DNA of 64,000 nt, from positions 34,834,337 through 34,898,336 of the forward strand of contig CALNVZ010003426.1 of NCBI GenBank assembly GCA_940671915.1, written 5' to 3'. How positions within the stretch are numbered: position 1 is the stretch's first letter; the number at the start of each line of letters is the position of its first letter. Below the pieces are notes generated by a model. That model did not search any database. It was not told the DNA's origin and saw nothing but the letters and a program-made list of their open reading frames with translations. A program made the translations under genes and the position numbers. Source of the DNA: Paracentrotus lividus. Taxonomy: Eukaryota; Echinodermata; Echinoidea; Camarodonta; Echinidae. This document shows, piece by piece, positions 25,401-32,924 of the stretch.

Positions 25401-28400
25401 CTACTATTTAAACTATATAAATTCTACAACATACAGTGATTGAGTTCACAGCCATATCCACTTCCAAAATAATCTGCTACAAAGTCCTCAAAGGAGCTCA
25501 TATCAGACCACATAAATGTCTGAGTTGTGCAATTAATTGCTGACAAAGGGCTCATTTGCATAATTATGATATCATACCCTCACAGCATGACACCCCAATG
25601 TCTCTCTTGGGCACTTCACTTAAAGTCCCAGACCGGACCGACAAATGAAATAGCCAAAAACGAAAGCTAATATGCTATATAATACAACAATTCCAAATTA
25701 AGGTGTTTTTATTGTCCATCTAGAAAGTATTTAATTAAAAAGATGACCGAACCTCAACCAGGCCACCCCTCCCGAATACTTGTAAAATTACCCCTAATTT
25801 AAAAGTGCAAGTGATGACGTCAAAAAATGTTAATGGAATGCTACAGCAGTCCTGTGGCCAGGCATGATTGACTTTGCCCTTTCATTTCATAACAATAGAA
25901 TTCTAGCTCACAGGGCGTCTATTGTCCTGACATAGCAATACAAACGTGTTTTCTAAAGGCGAAACGCAATCATGCCTAGCCGCAGGACTGCTGTAGCATT
26001 CCATTAACATTTTTTGACGTCATCACTCGCACTTTTAAATTAGGGGTACTTTTACAAGTATTCGGGAGGGGTGGCCTGGTTGAGGTTCGGTCATCTTTTT
26101 AATTAAATACTTTCTAGATGGACAATAAAAACGCCTGAATTTTAAATTGTTGTATTATATAGCATATTAGCTTTCGTTTTTGGCTATTTCATTTGTCGGT
26201 CCGGTCTGGGACTTTAAAGAATTCTGAACTTAAAAAATTGGAGTGTAGAGTGTGCTTTGATGAAATTGTACATGTACATTGTACATGCAATTCAATGGGA
26301 TGTCACATGTCGGAGTGACACATTTTATAAAGCCGTATTTCTCAAACAGAATCCATTTAAATATAAAAAGTTTATGTAATTGATAGGTATGGGTGTTCCA
26401 GATTTGCAAATAATTTTTTTTTGCATGAAACCTATTTATTCTAAAAATATTCAAAAAATATGTGTTTTTATGGTTACGGAGTGACATTTTGAGGTAACTT
26501 CATGTTTGTGCTTACTGATGTGGAACAAAGATCGCAAAATATGTGAAAACTTTATTTTTTATATATCCTGCCTTCATAATAAAATATAATCAAAGTATAT
26601 TTTCATTTTCTAGGAAAAATTTTTCTTACATGAAATTTAGATTAAAAAAATACAAATTTGACAATTTTGGTAAAATTGAATATTAATGCCATTTTTAAAA
26701 CCAAAATGCCCTAAACAGGCCAAACCATCCACAGATATTGAAAATTTTTGACTTTTAGCTCTCATATGATACCAAATTTGTCATGGAACTATGAATTTGA
26801 AATTTTGGGGGTCATGTCCTGTTTTGCTTGGAACTGCCCAGTATCATTGCAATATAATTCTTCAATTAGATATGTTTAACTTTGTTTAATTTTTAGACAC
26901 TTTTTGGAAATGCCACCTTGACTGGGCTTGAGCTTCTCAACAAACATTATCATCTTTCCTGCATTGACTTTCCATTCAAAGAAAAATTGCAACAGATAGG
27001 TATGAAGGAAGTGCGCAAGTCTGCGCACCTAAAATTTGACATCAATTTCAATAAAAAGTAAAATATTGTTTTAAGATTTATCAATGTTATTCCATTCTTT
27101 ATATTCTAATGATCAATGAAGCAAAAAATTAAAAGAAATCTTTTACAAGAACAATGTTTTTTTACGATTTTTTTAACGATTGGATAGTGCCCATGTCTGC
27201 GCACCAACTCATTTTGCACGCAAATCAAGCACAGACAAGTTTTTTACTTTCACTTTTTGAGAATGGTTGAAATTTTCAGGGTAGCAAATAAAACTTGCTG
27301 AAAACCATCGTTAATCAATTATTTTCATTTTTTTAAAATCAAAATGGATTGTAGAGGTTACGATTGGAAATTGAAGTTAGTTTGGAGTTTTGTTCTACAA
27401 AAATCGCGCATATACGTGGGTGCGCAGAGATAGGCACTGCGTAGACTTAGGCACTCTTACCATACTGCCCATAATTATTAATTGACCATGCATAAGTGTA
27501 AGTGGGGGCATCCAANNNNNNNNNNNNNNNNNNNNNNNNNNNNNNNNNNNNNNNNNNNNNNNNNNNNNNNNNNNNNNNNNNNNNNNNNNNNNNNNNNNNN
27601 NNNNNNNNNNNNNNNNNNNNNNNNNNNNNNNNNNNNNNNNNNNNNNNNNNNNNNNNNNNNNNNNNNNNNNNNNNNNNNNNNNNNNNNNNNNNNNNNNNNN
27701 NNNNNNNNNNNNNNNNNNNNNNNNNNNNNNNNNNNNNNNNNNNNNNNNNNNNNNNNNNNNNNNNNNNNNNNNNNNNNNNNNNNNNNNNNNNNNNNNNNNN
27801 NNNNNNNNNNNNNNNNNNNNNNNNNNNNNNNNNNNNNNNNNNNNNNNNNNNNNNNNNNNNNNNNNNNNNNNNNNNNNNNNNNNNNNNNNNNNNNNNNNNN
27901 NNNNNNNNNNNNNNNNNNNNNNNNNNNNNNNNNNNNNNNNNNNCGTGTCAGCATAGTAGGGGATATAAAACTGCATTAGTACCCCATCCTCAACCTGGCT
28001 GAACTGTTGCAAGTCGTTTCCCCCCCCCCCCCTCCCCCCCCCCCCAAAAAAAAAAAAAAAAAAAAAAAAGTTGAAAGCCTTGGATGCCCCCACTTACACT
28101 TATGCATGGTCAATTAATAATTATGGGCAGTATGGTTAAGAGTGCAGACTGGGCGTCGCCGTAAACCCTAACCCTAACAAATGAAGACAGCTAGCAGAAG
28201 AATTTTTGTACAGCATGCCATTTACATTCTGTGAGAAAATTCTTCTCATAAGTTGCAATTGAAATTGGTTATACAGTGCGTCCCAAAAAGAACTATACAC
28301 TTTTTAAATAGCTACTAAATAGAAAAATATATGATTCTTGGGGGGAAAGATTTATATGTATATAAGGCTCATATCCTCAACTATCATTATGACACAAAAA

Positions 28401-31400
28401 ATTTCGAAAATAACCCATGCTTCAGTGAGTAATGCCCACTTTTGTAAAGGACATAAAAATTAGCCTGCGCAGGAATTCACTATTCATTTTGCACCTGGTT
28501 ATGGAACGCCATGAAGAAGTCAAAATTAATGATGGAATCGATCGGCCGACAAAGACAAAAATAAATTGAAGTCAAAGCATAAATCAATGATATGAAAACA
28601 AAAGGTGAAACATAAAATTTTTGCATAATATTAATTGTTTTTTCTGACTTTTGGTTTATCTTTGACTCTGTTGGCTGATTTATTCCATCGTTAATTTTGA
28701 CACAATCATGGCGTTCCATAACCAGGTGCAAAATGAATAGTGAATTCCTGCGCAGGCTAATTTTTGTGTCCCTTACAAAAGTGGGCATTTCTCACTGAAG
28801 AATGGGTTATTTTCGGAATTTTTTGTGTCATAATGATAGTTGAGGATATGAGCCTTATATACATATAAATCTTTTCCCCAAGAATCATATATTTTTCTAT
28901 TTGGTAGCCATTTCAAAAGTGTATAGTTCTTTTTGGGACACACTGTATATCGATTCTATACCCTTCTAGTTCTCTCAGGCGCAAGGCCACTCACATATTG
29001 AGGATGAGGACGAAATATCTTTTTTTTTAACCAGACAACGGTAGGGCGTCAGGACAGACAATTTTAACCAGCCATTTAGAATGGTTTGCATGCAATGTTA
29101 TCAGCAGTTTCCTTTAATAAAATGTTAGAATATATTATAGAGAAAAAATATTCATGATGATAAGCACTGATTAACATATGTTTTTGGCTTAGGGTTAGGT
29201 AGGTACTCCCAGATAAAAAGCAAAAATGCTCTGACAGTCACAAATCATACATTAAAAAAAAGTTCAATGTTTCATTTAGCATGTACATGACTTAAAACTC
29301 ACTTTAAAATCTCAGAAAGCGCAGAAAACCAGCTAAAACAGCCCACTTACCATGTTGAAAATTTCAACGAGAAAGCTGTCTCTGCATGAGCTATCGATAG
29401 TCAAACGATCATCATGTGCGCACGCAACATAGTGAGCCCTGTTACGATAGGGCTTCTGTACAGCAGGCATGGGAAATGCCCGCACGCGCGGAAAACGAGA
29501 GAAATTCACGGACAAATCAAAGGAGGACCGTTTGACTGTTACTTTGACAAGCCATTTCTATGCCTCTAAAATCTAATTGTTTGTTTATCGTGGGACGATA
29601 TATCAAGGACGTATAGATAGACACATAACTAAACAGCCATAAAATACCAAAGACTCTGATTTTAAAATAACGACACACGTTACCACTCAAAATATAGGGG
29701 GAAAACGAGGTAAGTTTCGATAACAATGCCTCAAAATGAGTATACCCAGTTGTTGTATGTCCGGACAGGCTGGATGTCCGGACACTCAATTTTTACCAGC
29801 TATTTGAAAGGGTTTAAAATCAATATCTTTGAAGTTTTTCAGCACAAAATGTCAGAAAATATTGTGGAGACAAAATATTGATGGTGATAAGAAGTATTCA
29901 GCATACATTTCTGGCTTAATCCTTAGACGAAAAACCAGGCTTAATTTTTGTTAAGTGTCCGGACATCGCGCCCCCCCCATCCTACTAGAACTTCGTAACA
30001 TTTTCAGGGGAAAATTTCTGGGTTTAGGAGGTTGATAATGACTTTTTTCTGTTCGTTACACTTGTAAACATGATCATGCATAATCAATAATTCTGGGGCA
30101 ATTACAAAATCGAAAAAAACTCACGAAAACCTTGGCGCTGCACTCGCTTTTCCCAGGCGATATCGGAAGTGTCTTTTGTTCTCGAGATACTGATTTTTGT
30201 GTACCAATTTGCATGTGTGTGCGAGAGCGCTACAGGCCTCTACAAAAAAAAAATAAATCACTTGCCCTGTTGGGCAAGTGGATTTTTTTTGGGCTTGCCC
30301 GAGAGGAAAAACCACTTGCCCAAATTTTCTTTTTATGTTCTTTGTTTTTAATGGCTTTTTATTTTTGTAGGAAATGTAGATCCTCTAGGAGGTCTAATCT
30401 AATTACGAGTCAATAAAAAACATTTGAAGACAGTATTTATGTTAAACAAAAATTCGTATTTTTTCCTCTTTTCTTTCGTCGCCGCGGCTGTTGGAGTAGG
30501 CCTTCGAGTGTTGCCTGCTCGCGGCCTTTTCTCTGCATTCGAGCTCGCTGGTATTGCTGGAGCAGCCGCTTGTCTTTTGTCCGTTGTCAGTGTTTTTTCC
30601 GTTGTCGGTGGTTGAGTGTCTTTCTCTCCCGCTCATTGACGTTGCGCGGAAAAAATCTCCTATCTTTCTTTGAGCCATGATCGTCTTCCTCGCGCTCGAG
30701 TCGCCGTCATCAACAAAAACACACGAGACTCGACGACGCACACAGCACACGGACGTAAACGCGCGCCCCTCGGATCCCAGAACAGCCCTCGCCCTGCACA
30801 TGCCATCTATCGACGAATTAGCGCTAATTGTTTACGTTTTCAATCAATATGGCAGCCTCCATGCAACAGAGTCCGTTGCGTAGAAATTGACTTCTTTTTA
30901 GTTGATTAACTGAACAAGAAATCATGGTAATCTTTTGATATGTGTTTCTGTTTTTCGCCCGATTTGTGATTATTCGAAATACTGTGATTTTACAACCTCA
31001 GTACTGAGATAATGTCCCCTTTTTACATTTTTATTTTGAAAATCACCGCTTGCCCGATTGGGCAAGTGTTATAAAATTTTGCTTGCCCGCCCGTGGTTTT
31101 CACTGGCCCCGGGCAAGCGGGCAAGCGGGTTTGTCGCGCCCTGCGCTATCTTGCGTTTGTGGCGGTACCAAGGTTAGGCCTAGTCCCGAGCCAAAAATCG
31201 AGGCTTTAGTTGTTGTTGTTGAGGCTAGTTTAATTTTGGTTAGGCGACTGGAACTTCAATCATTCAGTTTTCACTCAGTTTTCTTGAACTCGTATTTTAA
31301 TTAAAATAACAAATTTTCTAGCTCAATTTTAATGAGATTTTCAACATACTAATACTTAAGAACATCAGGGATAATATGAGAGTCATGATTACAAAAATAC

Positions 31401-31635
31401 AAACATTATTTATTAATATTTCTCGCTCTTTTTCAATGATGATCATCTCACCTGTAATGCAATACGAAAGCACACGAAATGTTTTCTCAACTTGCGACAC
31501 GACATCTGGATTTTCAATCACCCATTTACGATACCAAGCACAGGTTTCTTGCCATCTGAGTGATATTTTACTTAGATACTTCATAGAATCTGGAATATAA
31601 TCTTGTTCCTGTGTAGTTAATGGTGAAGATGACAT
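13423..31635 (-). CDS. PEX16: Peroxisomal biogenesis factor 16 (10 exons, complete)
   Basis: PEX16 is an integral peroxisomal/ER membrane protein that recruits PEX3 and so promotes insertion of peroxisomal membrane proteins (known for the family). Coding exons on the minus strand: 31635-31452, 24065-24030, 23390-23317, 21867-21734, 21454-21228, 16952-16806, 16233-16161, 15906-15781, 14747-14683, 13484-13423. All introns are GT-AG, and the lengths sum to 1128 bases (375 codons plus TAA) with every phase consistent. Recognisable family segments in order: VIENPDVVSQVE (N-terminal), YALSNLLVFFNDSILRR (about 75-91), VWGETGKWLVIA leading into the first hydrophobic segment (about 127-150), SGIQSSPPI, a variable acidic/proline linker (about 165-255), LYISRPIIHL in the second hydrophobic segment (about 256-276), SSWKPWLL, LLFYLLRSP, and the C-terminus YLPVWQKIYSYNWGN. 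It is somewhat longer than human PEX16 (336 residues); the excess lies at the N-terminus and in the linker. Identification is by remembered family sequence, not a search. Confidence 0.95.
13549..13747. repeat. Dispersed retroposon-like repeat in PEX16 intron 9
   Basis: Runs from GTGACCTTTGACTCTTGACC through CCAAGTATGAAGATCATCC to CGGACGGATGG-like and GCGGAGGCATAAAA sequence. This arrangement is familiar from interspersed repeats of many marine invertebrates. Family not determined. Confidence 0.5.
14683..14747 (-). CDS. PEX16: PEX16 exon 9
   Basis: Acceptor TCTTCTTGGTAG, 65 bases, donor CAA|GTAAGT, phase 1. Encodes TRLESLLQSVGSTVPLARLL, corresponding to human [20 protein letters not shown]. 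Both splice sites and the phase fit the neighbouring exons. Confidence 0.9.
14852..14930 (+). repeat. Possible tRNA-derived SINE fragment
   Basis: CCCAGTCGGTAAAGCGTTGA resembles a tRNA A-box region, and GATTTGCAACC some 40 bases on is a degenerate B-box. It does not fold into a clean tRNA, so a decayed SINE head is the best guess. Confidence 0.35.
14983..15503. mobile_element. Mariner-like MITE in PEX16 intron 8
   Basis: TA target duplications (14981-14982, 15504-15505) bound termini CAGTGCATCCCA at left and CAGTACGTCCTA (reverse complement) at right. The inverted arms are about 150 bp long. The terminus resembles that of the element at 28274-28945. Confidence 0.8.
15781..15906 (-). CDS. PEX16: PEX16 exon 8
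   Basis: Acceptor ATGTATGTACAG, 126 bases, donor AAG|GTAGGT, phase 2. Encodes LEMMKRDERAKFNSKEK, then RKLMLLFYLLRSPCYNSIT, matching the basic loop and TILLLYYLLRSPFYD of human PEX16. Confidence 0.95.
16161..16233 (-). CDS. PEX16: PEX16 exon 7
   Basis: Acceptor TATTTTGAACAG, 73 bases, donor CAG|GTGAGA, phase 2. Encodes SSLFVWGWSSWKPWLLSIAA, matching the family block LSLGLWGQRSWKPWLL. The WKPWLL signature confirms the assignment. Confidence 0.93.
16806..16952 (-). CDS. PEX16: PEX16 exon 6
   Basis: Acceptor TTTCAATCTTCAG, 147 bases, donor CATC|GTATCC, a weak-looking but phase-correct site. Encodes TPDIGLRTWKLPQADQSS, an acidic stretch, then LLGETLYISRPIIH, matching FLYIARPLLH of human PEX16. 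The first 49 bases together with the acceptor are the source, or one member, of the 103-bp tandem array lying immediately upstream in intron 5. Confidence 0.9.
16904..17650. repeat. 103-bp tandem array derived from the PEX16 exon 6 boundary
   Basis: Unit boundaries marked by AAGCTT fall at 17001, 17104, 17207, 17310, 17413 and 17516, an exact 103-bp period. The first unit contains the first 49 bases of PEX16 exon 6, its splice acceptor and 54 bases of intron. Five central units are almost identical and have lost the acceptor (CAG to CAT on the minus strand). A final divergent unit (17522-17650) keeps an intact TCCCTCAG acceptor. Confidence 0.92.
17655..17967 (+). pseudogene. Non-LTR retrotransposon reverse transcriptase fragment, 5' part
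   Basis: Conceptual plus-strand reading PAPTWLLKK, then KQAVVVPILKKPNLD, NY*PVSNLKLISKILERVV and QLQEYLNFHGLTESLF is characteristic of reverse transcriptases of the CR1/L2-like (Jockey superfamily) LINEs. A TGA at 17846-17848 replaces the arginine of NYRPVSN, and there is a frameshift near 17790. The reading breaks at 17967, where a 2.8-kb element is inserted, and resumes at 20784. Confidence 0.85.
18085..18478. mobile_element. Mariner-like MITE nested in the 2.8-kb element
   Basis: TA duplications at 18083-18084 and 18479-18480; termini CAGACTGTTTAAAAAA and CAGGCTGTATCAAATA (reverse complement of right). No coding potential. Confidence 0.75.
18760..18990 (+). pseudogene. PIF/Harbinger transposase C-terminal fragment
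   Basis: The plus-strand reading contains VIPWSWRNDKVLLDVYHEMA, then GRHIRRYLGHYF and SGSVPW followed by TAG and DEI. This resembles the WR..D / GR.IR.YL..YF / G.VPWQ tail of HARBI1-like transposases. The glutamine codon after VPW has become a stop. Upstream, the frame is broken around a possible degraded LHN motif. Confidence 0.55.
19644..19960. repeat. Imperfect GAT/GGT trinucleotide microsatellite
   Basis: Runs of GATGATGG, GGTGGTGG and CACCACC units. Minus-strand open frames rich in His, Val and Ile here are by-products of the repeat. Confidence 0.85.
20784..20845 (+). pseudogene. Non-LTR retrotransposon reverse transcriptase fragment, continuation
   Basis: Across one TTAA, the reading continues IVKAHKDILLELDSMKVV. 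This matches the segment of CR1/L2-like reverse transcriptases just before the catalytic LLDLSAAFD motif. The similarity then fades. Confidence 0.75.
21228..21454 (-). CDS. PEX16: PEX16 exon 5
   Basis: Acceptor TCATTTCAG, 227 bases, donor CAA|GTGAGT, phase 1. Begins AIFRLVLLCRLKSG and SSPPIQTLNR (human LKAVLRMLLLLWFKAG and TSPPIVPLDR), then a low-conservation linker rich in proline and acidic residues, and ends RSRRVIRSLHA (human KRSNRVVRTLQN). Confidence 0.93.
21734..21867 (-). CDS. PEX16: PEX16 exon 4
   Basis: Acceptor TTTGTAG, 134 bases, donor CAG|GTAAGC, phase 2. Encodes SLSQDRLRRW, LDHVEVFFEL and VWGETGKWLVIAAIQLL, the best conserved stretch of PEX16 (human SLSQQKLLTWLSVLE, VWGEVGRWLVIALVQL). 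It holds the start of the first predicted membrane segment. Confidence 0.95.
23017..23345. repeat. 68-bp tandem array derived from the PEX16 exon 3 donor region
   Basis: Five units each contain (minus strand) AAGAGCCAGCTTTCCACCC, the splice donor region and TTGTGTACACCCCATTGAAA. Donor hexamers on the minus strand: GTAAGT ending at 23316 (the functional one), 23195 and 23127, and GCAAGT at 23059. One unit, near 23225-23275, has lost its donor by a short deletion. Spacing between intact units is 68 bp. Confidence 0.92.
23317..23390 (-). CDS. PEX16: PEX16 exon 3
   Basis: Acceptor TATTTTGCAG, then 74 bases encoding (V)YALSNLLVFFNDSILRRASFPPKI, then donor ATC|GTAAGT, phase 0. The block matches [20 protein letters not shown] of human PEX16. 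The final 28 bases and the donor are copied in a tandem array in the following intron (23017-23345). Confidence 0.92.
24030..24065 (-). CDS. PEX16: PEX16 exon 2 (36-base exon)
   Basis: Very short exon between acceptor TTCTTCCAG and donor G|GTAAGT. It is phase 1 on both sides and gives FTDNGEILSEF, which fits the family segment RFADSHELSEL that joins the N-terminal helix to the VYSASNLL block. It is separated from exon 1 by 7.4 kb of transposon-rich intron, so automatic gene models could easily miss it. Confidence 0.88.
24512..24735. repeat. Repeat with GGTTACGGAGTGAC ends
   Basis: GGTTACGGAGTGAC occurs at 24515 and 24721, a variant (GGTTACAGAGTGAC) lies near 24709, and another copy is near 26473. 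These may be the edges of one dispersed element family; no clear target duplication. Confidence 0.35.
24830..25350. repeat. Degenerate tandem repeat in PEX16 intron 1
   Basis: TACACAGAATTTTGAAA-like phrases recur near 24872, 24988, 25150 and 25289, with shared GCTAATTTATGCAAA and TTTATATGATAGC phrases; units of roughly 115-160 bp. Confidence 0.55.
25624..26213. mobile_element. Long-arm foldback element, TTAA-flanked
   Basis: Two arms of about 245 bp, nearly identical in inverted orientation (termini AGTCCCAGACCGGACCGAC), surround a ~100-bp spacer. TTAA at 25620-25623 and 26214-26217 is the target duplication. No open reading frame of note. Confidence 0.88.
27005..27460. mobile_element. Probable MITE with TGCGCA-rich ends
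   Basis: The left end GTGCGCAAGTCTGCGCACC and right end GGTGCGCAGAGATAGGCACT are imperfectly inverted. The right end abuts or overlaps the next element. Target duplication not determined. Confidence 0.45.
27451..28145. mobile_element. Inverted-repeat element containing the assembly gap
   Basis: About 65 bp beginning GCACTCTTA(A)CCATACTGCC and ending GTAAGTGGGGGCATCCAA at left recurs in reverse complement at 28079-28145. The interior consists of the N run, then a poly-C and poly-A stretch (28020-28069). Element family unknown. Confidence 0.7.
27516..27943. other. Assembly gap (428 N)
   Basis: Unsequenced bases inside an inverted-repeat element whose right part is a C/A homopolymer; length may be an estimate. 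Open frames crossing it are meaningless. Confidence 1.
28274..28945. mobile_element. Mariner-like MITE with ~290-bp arms in PEX16 intron 1
   Basis: TA duplications at 28272-28273 and 28946-28947. Termini are CAGTGCGTCCCAAAAAGAAC (left) and CAGTGTGTCCCAAAAAGAAC (reverse complement of right). The arms are nearly identical over almost the whole element, so the transcript could fold into a long hairpin. Confidence 0.88.
29038..29975. repeat. Pair of diverged direct repeats
   Basis: 29047-29195 and 29772-29920 share, in the same order, GGACA.(A/T)CAATTTT, CCAGC(C/T)ATTT, AAATGT(T/C)AGAA and GATGATAAG-like phrases. The second copy is bounded by GTCCGGACA motifs. The intervening sequence has no recognisable gene. 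Confidence 0.5.
30215..31140 (-). mobile_element. Putative transposon with CTTGCCC..GGGCAAG palindromic ends
   Basis: Both ends (30260-30325 and 31048-31130) are clusters of CTTGCCC/GGGCAAG palindromes. The GC-rich interior (30470-30800) carries a minus-strand open frame. I infer a DNA transposon or a domesticated relative because such palindromic clusters recur around hAT/zinc-finger type elements, but no catalytic domain is visible. Confidence 0.4.
30442..30678 (-). CDS. Small open frame starting with a PIP-box-like motif
   Basis: From the ATG at 30678 the minus strand reads MAQRKIGDFFRATSMSGR, then a Ser/Thr/Asn/Lys-rich tail, ending at 30442. QRKIGDFF fits the PCNA-interacting consensus Q-x-x-[ILM]-x-x-F-F. 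Similar short motifs at the very N-terminus occur in some transposon-derived proteins (established in general terms). It lies in PEX16 intron 1 on the gene's strand, in GC-rich, CpG-rich DNA unlike the flanks. It could be the first exon of a transposon protein whose remainder is lost. Confidence 0.35.
   Translation of the reverse strand: MAQRKIGDFFRATSMSGRERHSTTDNGKNTDNGQKTSGCSSNTSELECREKAASRQHSKAYSNSRGDERKEEKIRIFV
31452..31635 (-). CDS. PEX16: PEX16 exon 1 with start codon
   Basis: Encodes residues 1-61 and the first base of codon 62, ending ...YCIT before donor CAG|GTGAGA (phase 1). The ATG at 31635 has A at -3 and is the first ATG in this frame. The frame stays open upstream to a GTG at 31716 but holds no earlier ATG. 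An internal ATG at 31584 (MKYLSKISLRWQE) aligns better with the N-terminus of vertebrate PEX16, so the true start could be 17 codons further in. The segment YRKWVIENPDVVSQVEKTF matches the conserved PEX16 N-terminal region. Confidence 0.9.
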
Positions 31636-31902
31636 TTTAGAACCCTTTATAAGAGACGTTCTTCGACTACAGTGACAAATACGTAGAAAGCTATTTATTG
31701 TGGTCCCATCTATCACAAATTGTGTTAGTAAATAAAATCATAGAGCGAGCCGAGATCGAGAGCATCACAACATTGTAATATAATGGGCGCCATCTACGGA
31801 TGTCAAAGTTAACCAAAAAGTTGGCTCCCGTTATGTAATTAAAATTCAACAGTGAAGGATCCAGGCGGGGCGCTCGCCCCCTTAATTTGAAAAGCACTCA
31901 TT

Positions 31903-32559
31903 AGGTGGATTCACACCTGCCCGATCGGGAAAAATACCCGTAAATTACGAGAACTTTTCCAACCACCAAATTACGCTTAATTTGTTTTGCATGTTCACAC
32001 CTGCCCGAACCGTCTTTTTCGGGAAAAATACCCGAAGTTATAAACAAGGGAAGAAATTGAAAAAACAAAGAAATACATAAGGAACGAAAAGAAAGAAGGA
32101 AAAACAACGAAATACATAAGAAAAGCGGGGAAAGTAGGAAAAACAAAGAAATACAGAACGAACGAAAAGAAAGAAGGAAAAACAAGGAAATACATAAGGA
32201 AAGAGAAGAAAGAAGGAAAAACAAGGAAATACATTAGAAAAGCGGGGAAGAAGGAAAAACAAAGAAATACATGAGGAACGAGAAGAAAGAAGGAAAAACA
32301 AAGAAATACATAAGAAAAAGAAAGGGGGAATAGAAAGTTCCCGTAATTTATGTTCACACTACAAAAGTTCCCACGACCTTGGCGAAACTACGCGTAGTTT
32401 CGACGAAGTACCTACTAATTTACGGGAATTTATCTTCGGGAATATTACGCGTAATTTGGTTTCACACTTGCAAAATTACGCGTAGTTTGTGATCGGGGTA
32501 AAAATACCCGATCAGAGATTACGGGAACTTTTCCAGATCGGGCAGGTGTGAATCCACCT
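31903..32559. mobile_element. 657-bp element with 3-bp ATT duplication
   Basis: Termini AGGTGGATTCACACCTGCCC face each other at 31903 and 32559, flanked by ATT (31900-31902, 32560-32562). Subterminal parts are rich in TACGCGTA palindromes and CCCGATCGGG. The middle (32042-32335) is a ~39-bp minisatellite of GGAAAAACAAAGAAATACAT type, open in all three minus frames. Confidence 0.8.
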
Positions 32560-32924
32560 ATTGACTGTAAATGTTGAAATAAAAAAAAATAAAAAAATAT
32601 TTGAGAAAAAAAGAAAAACGATAGAAGCTGCCCCATTCTGATGACCCGCTTCTGATATTCAAACAATTTTTTGGAACCTGAAAATTGGAATAAATGCTCA
32701 TTGCATTGGGCAGATCAAGATTTTTAATGGCGCGTAGGCCCCCCCCCCCCCCCCCCATTCTCACATCCTGTATCTACAGGTGGTTCCTATATTCCCTATG
32801 TATCAAAATAAGTCAGAATTTTTTCGGCGCGAAACCAAATTTTACCCCCATCCACCTAACAAATTTGCGTCAGCCTGCTGTCACGATGGTTTGACTCCAG
32901 GCAGATCTTGCCAACTTGAAGACG

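Noticed and set aside
27395..28093. Open frames crossing the gap
   Set aside because: Most of the frame is N; the rest is poly-G/poly-C homopolymer translation.
28150..28180. Telomere-like CCCTAACCCTAAC
   Set aside because: Only two to three units; chance or relic, not an interstitial telomere array. The similar motifs at 2509 and 45035 belong to a foldback repeat.
30121..30416. Overlapping open frames on both strands near the GGGCAAG palindromes
   Set aside because: They are translations of the palindromic ends of the putative element; only the MAQRKIGDFF frame is kept as a candidate.
31636..31716. Upstream extension of the PEX16 N-terminus to 31716
   Set aside because: The codon at 31716 is GTG, not ATG; the first in-frame ATG is at 31635.
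31901..32357. Phe/Ser/Leu-rich open frames resembling membrane proteins
   Set aside because: Generated by a 39-bp minisatellite inside a transposon; open in three frames at once.
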